51,319 nucleotides of DNA. Source: Amycolatopsis thailandensis (GTDB lineage Bacteria; Actinomycetota; Actinomycetes; Mycobacteriales; Pseudonocardiaceae). The stretch is from the NCBI RefSeq assembly GCF_002234405.1, contig NZ_NMQT01000167.1, forward strand, positions 1 through 51,319. The letters run 5' to 3'. Below the pieces are notes generated by a model. The model worked only from the letters and a program-made list of their open reading frames with translations. It searched no databases and was not told the DNA's origin. Below are positions 1-8,070 of the stretch, one piece after another. Both the position numbers and the translations under genes were made by a program. The stretch's first letter is position 1. Every line of letters starts with the position of its first letter.

Positions 1-1565
1 CCGCCGCGGCCGCCGCGGGCGAGCCCGTCGGCCGCCCGGCCGCGGTCTTCTCGGCGAACCGCGTGGTCGCCTGCACCGCGGTCGCCCGAGGGTTCGGTGT
101 CCGTCGCGGGATGCGGCGGCGCGAGGCCCAGTCCTGTTGCCCGGAGCTGGCGGTCTTCGGCGAGGACGACGGCCGTGACGCCCGGCTCTTCGAGTCGGTC
201 GCGCGGGCGGTGGAGGAGCTGGCCGTCGGCGTCGAGGTGGTACGCCCGGGGATCGTCGCCGTCCCGGTCGACGGCGCGGCCGGATACTTCGGCGGCGAGC
301 ACGGCCTCCTCGAACGGCTGGTGGACGAGGTGTCCGTGGCGGCGGGAGTGGAATGCCAGGTCGGTGTCGCCGACGGCCTGTTCGCGGCGACGCTCGCCGC
401 CCGTCGTTCGACGATGGTCGATCCCGGTGGGACGGCGGAATTCCTGGCCCCGCTGCCCGTCCGCGAACTCGACCAGCCCGAAGCCGGCCGGACCGAACTG
501 GTCACTTTGCTCAAACAGCTCGGTCTTCGCACGTTGGGCGCCTTCGCGGCGCTCGACGAAAGCGACGTCTCCGCGCGGTTCGGCATGGAAGGCGTGCTCG
601 CGCACCGGCTGGCGCGGGGGTGGTCCGAGCGACCGCCGTCGCGTCGTCGTCCGCCACCGGAGCTCTCGCTCGCGAAGGCGTTCGATCCGCCGATCGACCG
701 GATCGACGCCGCCGCGTTCGTGGCGAAAGGACTCGGCGAACGTTTCCACGCCGGGCTTTCCGCGCACGGCCTGGCCTGTACCCGCCTCGGCATCTACGCC
801 ACCACCGAGACCGGGGAACAACTCGGCCGGGTGTGGCGCTGCGCCGAACCGCTCACCCCGCTCGGCGTCGCGGACAGGGTGCGCTGGCAGTTCGAAGGCT
901 GGCTGAAAGTCCGGGACACCTCGGCGCGGCCCCGGTCCGGTGTCGTCCGGCTGCGGCTGGAGCCGGAGGAGACCGTCGAAGGCCGGTCGCTGCAACTCGG
1001 GTTGTGGCAATCGGGGGCGACGGGCACGTTGCGCCCGGCCACCGAGGACGAGGGCCTGTCCGGCGAGCGGGCCGGTCGTGCCCTGGTGCGGGTACAGGGG
1101 TTGCTCGGCCCGGAGAGCGTCTTCACCGCGGTGCTCGACGGCGGCCGCGGCCCCGCCGAGCGTGTCCGGCTGGTGCCGTGGGGCGACAGACGGGAGAAGT
1201 CCGCGCAGGCGGACGCGAACTGGGCGGGGAGGCTCCCGTCACCCTCCCCGGCGACGGTGTTCGCCCGGCCGGTGCCCGCCCAGGTGCTGGACGAGAACGG
1301 GCGCGTCGTGGAGATCACCGCGCGGCGCCGGGTCACCGCCGCGCCGTTCCTCGTGGGTTTCGAGGGCGAAGAGCCGCGCGAGGTCCTCGCCTGGGCCGGG
1401 CCGTGGCTGGTCGGCGTCCGGGCCGGGGCGGGGCACGCGCGATCGGGGACCCGAGTCCGGTTGCAGGTGCTGCTGGCCGACGGGCGTGACGCGGAGGAGG
1501 CGGTGTTGCTCCGCTTCGAAAACCACCGGAATCCGATGTGGACACTGGAAGGGAAGTACGACTGA
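1..1565 (+). CDS. imuB: Y-family DNA polymerase-like protein ImuB (5' end cut by window)
   Basis: The reading frame is already open at the window edge and the translation before the first possible internal GTG (63) is ImuB-like (..FSANRVVACTAVARGFGVR), so the true start lies upstream. The motif VRRGMRRREAQSCCPEL is typical of the fingers/palm part of ImuB, and the C-terminal half has the poorly conserved little-finger-like region of the family. ImuB is a catalytically inactive Y-family relative that bridges DnaE2 to the beta clamp in damage-induced mutagenesis. It is followed by a 50-codon gene and dnaE2 on the same strand, the usual imu cassette order; any imuA' and its SOS box would lie outside the window. 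Family confidence is high. The catalytic acidic positions near the N terminus cannot be judged because the start is missing. Confidence 0.88.
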   Translation, partial: AAAAAGEPVGRPAAVFSANRVVACTAVARGFGVRRGMRRREAQSCCPELAVFGEDDGRDARLFESVARAVEELAVGVEVVRPGIVAVPVDGAAGYFGGEHGLLERLVDEVSVAAGVECQVGVADGLFAATLAARRSTMVDPGGTAEFLAPLPVRELDQPEAGRTELVTLLKQLGLRTLGAFAALDESDVSARFGMEGVLAHRLARGWSERPPSRRRPPPELSLAKAFDPPIDRIDAAAFVAKGLGERFHAGLSAHGLACTRLGIYATTETGEQLGRVWRCAEPLTPLGVADRVRWQFEGWLKVRDTSARPRSGVVRLRLEPEETVEGRSLQLGLWQSGATGTLRPATEDEGLSGERAGRALVRVQGLLGPESVFTAVLDGGRGPAERVRLVPWGDRREKSAQADANWAGRLPSPSPATVFARPVPAQVLDENGRVVEITARRRVTAAPFLVGFEGEEPREVLAWAGPWLVGVRAGAGHARSGTRVRLQVLLADGRDAEEAVLLRFENHRNPMWTLEGKYD

Positions 1566-1567
1566 AC

Positions 1568-1720
1568 ATGGACGAGGAGTACACGCGGCTGGTGCGGCGC
1601 TGGCTGGAGGAACCGGCCATCCCGGTGCAGCGTGCGGAGCTGGATACGGCCTGGGCGGCGTGCGTCCCGCGGGCGGAAGTGTTCGTCCCCGCGCCGAGAC
1701 GTTCGATCGAGAACCGGTGA
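1568..1720 (+). CDS. small 50-aa protein between imuB and dnaE2
   Basis: An ATG lies 2 nt after the imuB stop and the frame ends 3 nt before the dnaE2 ATG, so it is tightly packed inside the mutasome operon and probably translationally coupled. The product is acidic at its start (MDEEYTRLVRRWLEEP) and helical-looking, then Pro/Arg-rich at its end. I recognise no domain. Position and packing argue for a real gene, possibly an accessory of the ImuB/DnaE2 complex, but that role is inference. An in-frame ATG at 1538 lies inside imuB and is less likely. Confidence 0.55.
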   Translation: MDEEYTRLVRRWLEEPAIPVQRAELDTAWAACVPRAEVFVPAPRRSIENR

Positions 1721-1723
1721 CCG

Positions 1724-4700
1724 ATGGGCTGGAACAATCCTCCGCGGCCGTGGAAGGACCTCGCCCGCGAGCTCGCGGGCGAGGTCCAGCCCGGCGACGG
1801 CGGTGACAGCCCGGCTTGGAGCGCCAAACGCGAGGGCTATCTGCGGCCCCCGGACCTGGCAGGGCAGATCGGTGAGGACGACGGAGCCACCGCGCGCCGG
1901 GTGCCGTACGCCGAATTGCACTGCCATTCGAACTTCAGCTTCCTCGACGGGGCGAGCCATCCCGAGGAACTGGTGGAGGAGGCCGCGCGACTGGGGCTGG
2001 ACGCGATCGCGCTCACCGACCACGACGGCATGTACGGCGTGGTGCGCTTCGCCGAGGCGGCCAGGGAACTGGGCGTGCACACCGTCTTCGGCACGGAGCT
2101 CAGCTTCGGCCTGTCCGGACCGCAGAACGGGTTCGCCGATCCCGAGGGCGAGCACCTTCTCCTGCTGGCCAAGCAGAAGGACGGCTACCTGAGCCTGAAC
2201 CGCGCGATCACCGCCGGTCAGCTGTACGGCTTCGACAGGGAGTCGTTGTCGCCCAAGGAAAGGGCGGAGAAGGGCAGGCCGGTCTACGACCTGCGCGCGG
2301 TCGCCGAAGAGGTCGACGGGAAGTGTGTCGTGCTCACCGGCTGCCGCAAGGGCGCGGTGCGCAAGGCGCTCGTCACCGAAGGCCCCGCCGCGGCCGTCGA
2401 GAGGCTGAAGGAGCTCATCGACTGCTTCGGCAGGGAAAACGTCTACGTCGAACTCATCGACCACAGCCTTCCCTTGGACAGTACGCACAACGACCTGTTG
2501 AGCGAGATGGCCCGGGAGTTCGGGCTTCCGACGGTGGCGACCACGGCCGCGCACTACGCCCGGCCGGAACGGGCCCCGCTCGCCGACGCGCTCAGCGCCA
2601 TCCGCGCCCGGCGCGGACTGGAGGACATGGAGGGCTGGCTGCCCGCCGCGGGGACGGCGTTCCTGCGGTCGGGGGAGGAGATGGCCGAGATCTTCAAGCG
2701 GTACCCGGGCGCGGTGCAGCGGGCGGCGCTGCTCGGCCGGGAATGCGCGTTCGAACTCCACCACATCGAGCCGAAGCTGCCGCCGTTCGACGTGCCGGAG
2801 GGGCACGACGAAGCGTCGTATTTGCGTCATCTCACCAAGGAAGGCGCGAAGGAGCACGAGAAGAACAAGGACGAGGACTACCGCGAGAAGGCCCGGAAGC
2901 TGATCGACCACGAACTGGACATCATCGAAGAACTGGGCTTCCCCGGGTACTTCCTGATCGTCTGGGACATCGTGCGGTTCTGCCGGGTGAACAAGATCCT
3001 CTGCCAGGGCCGGGGTTCGGCCGCGAACTCGGCGGTCTGCTACGCGCTCGGCATCACCAAGGTCGACGCCGTGCGCTACGGCCTGCTCTTCGAGCGGTTC
3101 CTCGCGCCGGATCGCGACGGCTATCCGGACATCGACCTCGACATCGAGTCCGATCGCCGCGAGGAGGCGATCCAGTACGTCTACGGGAAATACGGTCGGC
3201 TGAACACCGCGCAGGTGGCGAACGTGATCACCTACCGGGCGCGGTCCGCGGTCCGGGACGCGGCGCGGGGGCTGGGGTACTCGCCCGGCCAGCAGGACGC
3301 GTGGAGCAAGCAGATCGACCGCTGGGGCGCGTTGCGGGCCACGGAGAAGGACCACGATCACGACATCCCGGAAGAGGTCGTGGAACTCGCTTGCGCGCTC
3401 GAAGACTTCCCCCGGCATCTCGGCATCCATTCCGGCGGGATGGTGATCTGCGAACAGCCGGTGAGCGAGGTCGTGCCGATCGAATGGGCGAGGATGGAGA
3501 ACCGCAGTGTCGTGCAGTGGGAGAAGGACGACTGCGCCGCCGCGGGATTGGTCAAATTCGATCTGCTCGGGCTCGGGATGTTGTCGGCCCTGCATTATAT
3601 GATCGACCTCGTCCACGACCACAAAGGGGAAGAGGTCGACATCTCCGAACTGGATCTCAAGGATCAGAACGTCTACGAAATGCTCTGCCGCGCGGACGCG
3701 ATCGGCGTCTTCCAGGTGGAGAGCCGCGCTCAGCTGGCGACCCTGCCTCGCTTGCGCCCCAGGAAGTTCTACGATCTGGCGGTCGAAGTCGCGCTCATCC
3801 GGCCCGGTCCGATCCAGGGTGGTTCGGTGCATCCCTACATCCGGCGCAAGAACGGTCAGGAGAAATGGGATTTCGACCATCCGAAGCTGGCAGGCGCGCT
3901 GGAAAAGACCCTCGGCGTCCCGTTGTTCCAGGAACAGATGATGCAGATCGCGCTCGACGTCGCCGATTTCACCCCGGCGGAAGCGGACCAGTTACGGCAC
4001 GCGATGGGCGCGAAACGTTCCGAACAGAAGATGGAACGGCTCAAACGGAGATTCCTCGAAGGTGCCGCGAAGAACGGCATCGAAGGTGAGCTGGCCGAGA
4101 AGATCTTCGGCAAGCTCAAGGCGTTCGCGAATTTCGGCTTCCCGGAAAGCCATGCGCTGAGTTTCGCTTTGCTGGTGTTCGCGAGCGCGTACTTCAAGTA
4201 CTACCACCCGGACGCGTTCCTGGCGGGTTTGCTGCGTGCCCAGCCGATGGGGTTCTACTCGCCGCAGTCGCTCGTCGCCGACGCGCGGCGGCACGGGGTG
4301 CGGGTGCTCGGCCCGGACATCAACGCGAGTCTCCCGCACGCGACGCTGGAACCCTTGCCGGAAGGGGGAGAACTGCTCGCCGTACGGGGCGGTCTGTCCA
4401 CCGTGCGGATGATCGGCGAGAACCTGGCGAAGGAGATCGTCGGGGAAAGGGATCGCGGCGGCCCGTTCGCGGATCTGCCCGAGGTCGCCCGGCGGGTGCG
4501 GCTGACCACGCCGCAGGTCGAGGCGCTGGCCGCGGCCGGCGCGTTCGGGTGTTTCGGTGAGAGCAGGCGAAGCGCGCTCTGGGCCGCGGGCGCGGTCGCC
4601 GACGAAAGCCTGGAGAAACTGCCGGGACTCACCACCGGGGCCAAGGCGCCGATGCTGCCGGGGATGGACGCGATCGACGTCGCGGCCGCGGACGTCTGGG

Positions 4701-5077
4701 CCACCGGGGTGTCGCCGGACAGCTTCCCGACCCAGTTCGTCCGGGAGAACCTCGACGAACTCGGTGTCGTCACGGCGGCGGGCCTGCGCGAAGTCCCGCA
4801 CGGCACGCGGGTGCTGACCGGCGGCGCGGTGACCCATCGCCAGCGGCCGGCGACCGCGGGCGGCGTCACCTTCATGAACCTCGAGGACGAAACGGGGATG
4901 ATCAACATCATCTGCACGATGGGTGTGTGGCAGCGCTATCACCGGGTCGCCCGCGGCAGTCCCGCGTTGCTGGTCCGCGGCGTGGTCGAACGCACCGGCG
5001 AGGTGGTGAACGTCCTCGCCGAACAGATCCGGCACCTGCCGCTGCGGATCACCGCCAAGTCCCGTGACTTCCACTGA
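1724..5077 (+). CDS. dnaE2: error-prone DNA polymerase III alpha-type subunit DnaE2
   Basis: 1117 aa, near the usual DnaE2 length. The N-terminal PHP domain starts around residue 61 (YAELHCHSNFSF). The C-family palm has the acidic catalytic run PDIDLDIESD near residues 468-477, with LCQGRGSAANSAVCY just before it. The tudor/OB-fold part near the end (GGVTFMNLEDETGMINII) is typical. DnaE2 does translesion synthesis and DNA-damage-induced mutagenesis with ImuA'/ImuB at stalled forks. It is co-directional with imuB and starts 3 nt after the intervening small gene. The first roughly 60 residues are a low-complexity lead-in before the PHP domain, so a slightly later start is possible. No frameshift was seen. 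Confidence 0.95.
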   Translation: MGWNNPPRPWKDLARELAGEVQPGDGGDSPAWSAKREGYLRPPDLAGQIGEDDGATARRVPYAELHCHSNFSFLDGASHPEELVEEAARLGLDAIALTDHDGMYGVVRFAEAARELGVHTVFGTELSFGLSGPQNGFADPEGEHLLLLAKQKDGYLSLNRAITAGQLYGFDRESLSPKERAEKGRPVYDLRAVAEEVDGKCVVLTGCRKGAVRKALVTEGPAAAVERLKELIDCFGRENVYVELIDHSLPLDSTHNDLLSEMAREFGLPTVATTAAHYARPERAPLADALSAIRARRGLEDMEGWLPAAGTAFLRSGEEMAEIFKRYPGAVQRAALLGRECAFELHHIEPKLPPFDVPEGHDEASYLRHLTKEGAKEHEKNKDEDYREKARKLIDHELDIIEELGFPGYFLIVWDIVRFCRVNKILCQGRGSAANSAVCYALGITKVDAVRYGLLFERFLAPDRDGYPDIDLDIESDRREEAIQYVYGKYGRLNTAQVANVITYRARSAVRDAARGLGYSPGQQDAWSKQIDRWGALRATEKDHDHDIPEEVVELACALEDFPRHLGIHSGGMVICEQPVSEVVPIEWARMENRSVVQWEKDDCAAAGLVKFDLLGLGMLSALHYMIDLVHDHKGEEVDISELDLKDQNVYEMLCRADAIGVFQVESRAQLATLPRLRPRKFYDLAVEVALIRPGPIQGGSVHPYIRRKNGQEKWDFDHPKLAGALEKTLGVPLFQEQMMQIALDVADFTPAEADQLRHAMGAKRSEQKMERLKRRFLEGAAKNGIEGELAEKIFGKLKAFANFGFPESHALSFALLVFASAYFKYYHPDAFLAGLLRAQPMGFYSPQSLVADARRHGVRVLGPDINASLPHATLEPLPEGGELLAVRGGLSTVRMIGENLAKEIVGERDRGGPFADLPEVARRVRLTTPQVEALAAAGAFGCFGESRRSALWAAGAVADESLEKLPGLTTGAKAPMLPGMDAIDVAAADVWATGVSPDSFPTQFVRENLDELGVVTAAGLREVPHGTRVLTGGAVTHRQRPATAGGVTFMNLEDETGMINIICTMGVWQRYHRVARGSPALLVRGVVERTGEVVNVLAEQIRHLPLRITAKSRDFH

Positions 5078-5183
5078 AAACTCTTGACGATCACCCGGGG
5101 GCCGTGCTGAAGTTCCCCCAGCGTCGCAGTGCACCCGGCAAAGAGACCGTCGCGGGCATGGAGGCGCCGGACCATGGGAAATC

Positions 5184-5693
5184 ATGGAAACCCCTTCTCG
5201 GACGAACGGCCGGTTGACGGCGTTCGGAAAACAACTCGTTCAAGTTCACGACTGGTTGCGTAAAGAGCTGGCCTTGCTGCACGACGACCTCGGGTCGGTC
5301 GCGGAGGGGCGTGCCGAGCGGCTGCGCGATCTCCGGGCGCATTGCCTCACCTTCTGCTCGGCGCTGACAAGGCATCACACCGGCGAGGATGGCGGCGCTT
5401 TTCTTGTGCTGGCGGACAAATTCCCCGAATTGCGGCCGTCGCTCGAAGAGCTCGCGCACGACCACGGGGTGATGACCGGGATCATCGAACGGCTCGAAGA
5501 GCTGGTCGCCGGTGTCGGCCCCGGGTCGACTCAGGACGAGATCCTCGACGTCCAACGAGAACTGGACGGCCTCACCGCGATCATGGAGACGCATTTCCGC
5601 TACGAAGAGAAGCGGATCGTCGAGGTGCTCAACTCACTGGACATGCCGGAGTGGCAAGAGGCGAAACCGTCTTTCCTGCTGAAATCGCATTAG
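5184..5693 (+). CDS. hemerythrin HHE-domain protein
   Basis: 169 aa, predicted all-helical. Histidines and acidic residues are spaced as in HHE cation-binding proteins: VHDWLRKE near residue 22, LTRHHTGEDGGAF near 60, LAHDHGVM near 92 and METHFRYEEKRI near 132. Such proteins bind a di-iron centre and sense or store O2, NO or iron; the particular role here is unknown. It is alone between dnaE2 and a VOC gene. The upstream 106 bp contains TTGACG (5085-5090) as a possible -35, without a convincing -10. Confidence 0.8.
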   Translation: METPSRTNGRLTAFGKQLVQVHDWLRKELALLHDDLGSVAEGRAERLRDLRAHCLTFCSALTRHHTGEDGGAFLVLADKFPELRPSLEELAHDHGVMTGIIERLEELVAGVGPGSTQDEILDVQRELDGLTAIMETHFRYEEKRIVEVLNSLDMPEWQEAKPSFLLKSH

Positions 5694-5709
5694 GACACGA
5701 TCTGTCCTA
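5691..5709. promoter_or_regulatory. 7-bp inverted repeat after the hemerythrin gene
   Basis: TAGGACA and TGTCCTA are separated by CGATC, starting at the hemerythrin stop codon and lying about 50 nt before the VOC start. There is no T-run after it, so an operator for the VOC gene is at least as likely as a terminator. Confidence 0.35.
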
Positions 5710-5761
5710 TACGGGTTCTAGCGTTCTTCTCATCGCACCAGGACGACTGAGGAGAACTCCG

Positions 5762-6244
5762 ATGACCAACCCGATCCCCGACGGCTACAACTCGGTCACC
5801 CCGTGGATCATCTCGCGCGACACCGCGGGCGTGATCGACTTCCTCAAGCGGGTTTTCGACGCCGAGCCGATGGGCGAACCGGTGTACATGGAGAGCGGGA
5901 AGATCGGGCACGCCGAGGTCCGGATCGGCGATTCGGTCGTCATGCTGTTCGACGCGCAGGACGACTGGATCGAGACCCCGGCGTACCTGCGGCTCTACGT
6001 CGAGGACAGCATCGAGACGCAACGCCGGGCCATCGAGGCGGGCGCCAAGGAGGTCACGAAGCAGACCGAACTCTTCTTCGGCGACCGCGTCGGCCGGGTG
6101 CTCGACCCGTTCGGCAACCTGTGGTGGATCCAGACCCGGCTGGTCGACCTCGACTACCCGGAGATGGAGCGCCGGATGAACGACCCGAAGTTCATCGAGG
6201 CCATGAACTACGTGGCGAGCGCGAAGATCATCCCGAGCCGCTGA
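5762..6244 (+). CDS. VOC-fold (glyoxalase/PhnB-like) protein
   Basis: 160 aa, starting at an ATG behind GAGGAGAA. The pattern of a short beta-alpha-beta-beta-beta module (VTPWIISRDTAGVIDFLKRV, then GHAEVRIGDSVVMLFD) and the end DRVGRVLDPFGNLWWIQTR matches PhnB-type vicinal-oxygen-chelate proteins. These are metal-dependent enzymes or binding proteins of diverse function; the substrate cannot be read from sequence. The gene ends 7 nt before the -10 box of the retron-like locus, and nothing links the two functionally. Confidence 0.85.
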   Translation: MTNPIPDGYNSVTPWIISRDTAGVIDFLKRVFDAEPMGEPVYMESGKIGHAEVRIGDSVVMLFDAQDDWIETPAYLRLYVEDSIETQRRAIEAGAKEVTKQTELFFGDRVGRVLDPFGNLWWIQTRLVDLDYPEMERRMNDPKFIEAMNYVASAKIIPSR

Positions 6245-6250
6245 ATTCGG

Positions 6251-6256
6251 TAGGGT
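6251..6256 (+). promoter_or_regulatory. candidate -10 box for the retron-like transcript
   Basis: TAGGGT fits the actinobacterial TANNNT -10 pattern and ends 7 nt before the a1 arm of the ncRNA, so transcription would start at about 6262-6264, at the 5' end of the predicted RNA. No good -35 is visible 17-18 nt upstream. Confidence 0.5.
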
Positions 6257-6263
6257 GGTGGCC

Positions 6264-6414
6264 GCGACGCGGAGGTGAGCCGGTGGATCACCACCCACTC
6301 CGGGGCAACCCCGGGGAGCACGAAGTCAGCGAGACAAGGCGTCCCGCGCGAGAGCGGCATGCTTCGCGTGCGTGTCCGCGCGGATGACAGGAGAAAGAGT
6401 CATCTCCGCGTCGC
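6264..6414 (+). ncRNA. retron-type msr-msd RNA (template/primer for msDNA)
   Basis: Seen directly: a1 at 6264-6278 (GCGACGCGGAGGTGA) pairs over 15 bp, with one G-U, with a2 at 6400-6414. G6279, within AGC, follows a1 immediately, where retrons place the branching guanosine. The msr part has GGTGG-ATCA-CCACC (6282-6295) and a GC stem around 6298-6318 (CCGGGG-CAA-CCCCGG core). The msd part is one long hairpin, 6341-6388: outer CCGCGCG (6344-6350) with CGCGCGG (6377-6383), inner GCATGC-TTC-GCGTGC (6357-6371). About 12 unpaired nt precede a2. Known for retrons: the RT primes on the 2'-OH of that G and copies msd. Inferred: an msDNA of roughly 60-70 nt. The RT frame opens within the msd. Confidence 0.85.
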
Positions 6415-7451
6415 CCATCGAACCCCTGCCCGTCTGGCGGTGGCAGGTCGTCCGCTGGACGACGTTCGACGAGTGCGCCGCCGCACTCGACCTGACACCC
6501 GGCGAACTCTCCTGGTTCGCCGACGCGAAAGGCTGGACCAGGCGCGCGGCCGAACCGATCCGGCACTATGGCTACCGCTGGATCCCGACGGCTTCGGGCG
6601 GGGTGCGGCTCATCGAGCGGCCGAAACCGCGGATCGCCGAACTCCAGCGCCGGATCGTGCGGCACGTCGTCGAGGCGCTGCCGGTGCACGAAGCCGCGCA
6701 CGGGTTCCGGCGCGGACGGTCGCCCCTGACCTGCGCCGCGCCGCACGCCGGCCGGGAGACCGTGGTCAGGATGGACCTCGAAGGGTTCTTCCCAGCGGTG
6801 TCCGCGCGCCGGATCTCGGCACTGCTCGCGCTCGCCGGCTATCCGCCCGCCGTGGCGGAGGCGCTGGCGGGCGTGCTCACCACGGCCGTCCCGCCCGACG
6901 TTCTCGCCACCGCGCCCGGCGGACGGCGGGATCCGGCCCGCGTGCGGCTGCTGAACAACCTGGCGGCCACGCATCTGCCGCAGGGCGCGCCGTCGTCGCC
7001 CGCGGTCGCGAACGCGGTCACGCACCATCTGGACCGGCGGCTCGACGGCCTCGCGCGGGTACTGGGCGCGGCCTACACGCGCTACGCCGACGATCTGGCG
7101 TTCTCCGGGGATTCCCTGCCGCTGCACCGGTTGCTGCCCGGCGTCCGGCAAATCGTGACCGACGAGGGCTTCCGGCTGTGTGACGACAAGACCTCGGTCG
7201 CCGCCGCGCACCAGCGGCAACGGGTCGCGGGGCTGGTGGTCAACAGCGCACCCGCCGCGGCACGCGCCGACTACGACGCGTTGCGCGCACTGCTCCACAA
7301 CTGCGTCCGCACCGGCCCGGAGGCGCAGAACCGGGCCGCGCATCCGGACTTCCGTGCCCATCTGCTCGGCCGCATCGGGTGGATCGGCGCGTCCTCGCCG
7401 GCACGGGCGGCGAAGCTGCGCGCGTTGTTCGACGGGATCACCTGGCCGTGA
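6384..7451 (+). CDS. retron-type reverse transcriptase
   Basis: 355 aa from ATG 6384. RT motifs, in order: SGGVRLIERPKPRIAELQRR (71-90), HEAAHGFRRGRS (102-113), RMDLEGFF (motif A, 129-136), HLPQGAPSSPAVAN (197-210), YTRYADDLAFSG (motif C, 231-242; catalytic YADD) and QRVAGLVVN (279-287), which aligns with the retron VTG motif. The retron NAxxH motif appears as CAAPH (117-121). Known: such RTs make msDNA from the adjoining RNA. There is no fused effector domain. The start is uncertain: GTG 6372 and ATG 6384 both lie in the msd hairpin, AGGAGA (6389-6394) has no canonical start at normal spacing, and no ATG/GTG follows before the conserved region. MfpA-like gene 22 nt downstream. Confidence 0.93.
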   Translation: MTGERVISASPIEPLPVWRWQVVRWTTFDECAAALDLTPGELSWFADAKGWTRRAAEPIRHYGYRWIPTASGGVRLIERPKPRIAELQRRIVRHVVEALPVHEAAHGFRRGRSPLTCAAPHAGRETVVRMDLEGFFPAVSARRISALLALAGYPPAVAEALAGVLTTAVPPDVLATAPGGRRDPARVRLLNNLAATHLPQGAPSSPAVANAVTHHLDRRLDGLARVLGAAYTRYADDLAFSGDSLPLHRLLPGVRQIVTDEGFRLCDDKTSVAAAHQRQRVAGLVVNSAPAAARADYDALRALLHNCVRTGPEAQNRAAHPDFRAHLLGRIGWIGASSPARAAKLRALFDGITWP

Positions 7452-7473
7452 GCGGGTGTGCGATCCTGGACGG

Positions 7474-8061
7474 GTGACTGAGACCGCCGAAGACTATCGA
7501 GAAGCCGTCCTTTCCCAGCAATGGTGGGAAAAACGCAGTTTCGTCGGTTGTGATTTCACCGAGGCCGACCTGCGCGGCCTGCGTACCCAGGGCTGCACCT
7601 TCGACCAGTGCGACTTCACCAAGGTCGACTTCGAAGGCTCGCGCCACGAGGCGTCCGCGTTCCGCTCGTGCACCTTCGACCGCAGTGTGCTCGCCGGTAC
7701 CCGATGGAGCTCCTGCTCGATGCTTGGATCGTCCTTTGTGGACTGCCGGTTCCAGAAGATCGCTTTCACCGAATGCGATCTCTCGCTGGTCTCGCTGAGC
7801 CGCAATCGACTGTCCAAAGTGGATCTTTCTGGATTGCGGCTGCGCGAGGCCAATCTGACCGAGGCGGACCTCACCGGCGCCGATCTGCGCGGCGCCGACC
7901 TCACCGGTGCCCGGCTGGCGGGCGCGAAGCTCGACGGTGCCGACCTGCGGGGAGCGCGGATCGACGCCAACGGCCTGGTGCAGGCGAACCTCTCGGGCGT
8001 GCACGTGGACACCGAGACCGCGATCGCCTACGCCGCCGCGCACGGCCTCGTCATCCACTGA
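7474..8061 (+). CDS. mfpA: MfpA/Qnr-like pentapeptide-repeat protein
   Basis: 195 aa of A(D/N)LXX-type repeats across almost the whole length (CDFTEADLRG, SAFRSCTFDRS, CSMLGSSFVDCRF, then ANLTEADLTGADLRGADLTG), ending AYAAAHGLVIH. The order and the SAFRxCTF, CSMLGSxFVxCR and AFAAAHGL blocks resemble mycobacterial MfpA as I recall it. MfpA forms a right-handed beta helix that mimics B-DNA and binds DNA gyrase, giving fluoroquinolone tolerance. It starts at GTG 22 nt after the RT stop on the same strand, with no terminator between them, so it is probably co-transcribed with the retron-like RT. Unlike mycobacterial mfpA, no conservon (roadblock/GTPase) genes lie beside it. A role as retron partner is inference. 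Confidence 0.83.
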   Translation: MTETAEDYREAVLSQQWWEKRSFVGCDFTEADLRGLRTQGCTFDQCDFTKVDFEGSRHEASAFRSCTFDRSVLAGTRWSSCSMLGSSFVDCRFQKIAFTECDLSLVSLSRNRLSKVDLSGLRLREANLTEADLTGADLRGADLTGARLAGAKLDGADLRGARIDANGLVQANLSGVHVDTETAIAYAAAHGLVIH

Positions 8062-8070
8062 CCCCCGCGT

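Noticed and set aside
794..3880. 1028-codon open frame on the minus strand
   Set aside because: Antisense of imuB and dnaE2; Arg/Val/Asp-rich high-GC shadow with no domain, while the plus strand has clear families.
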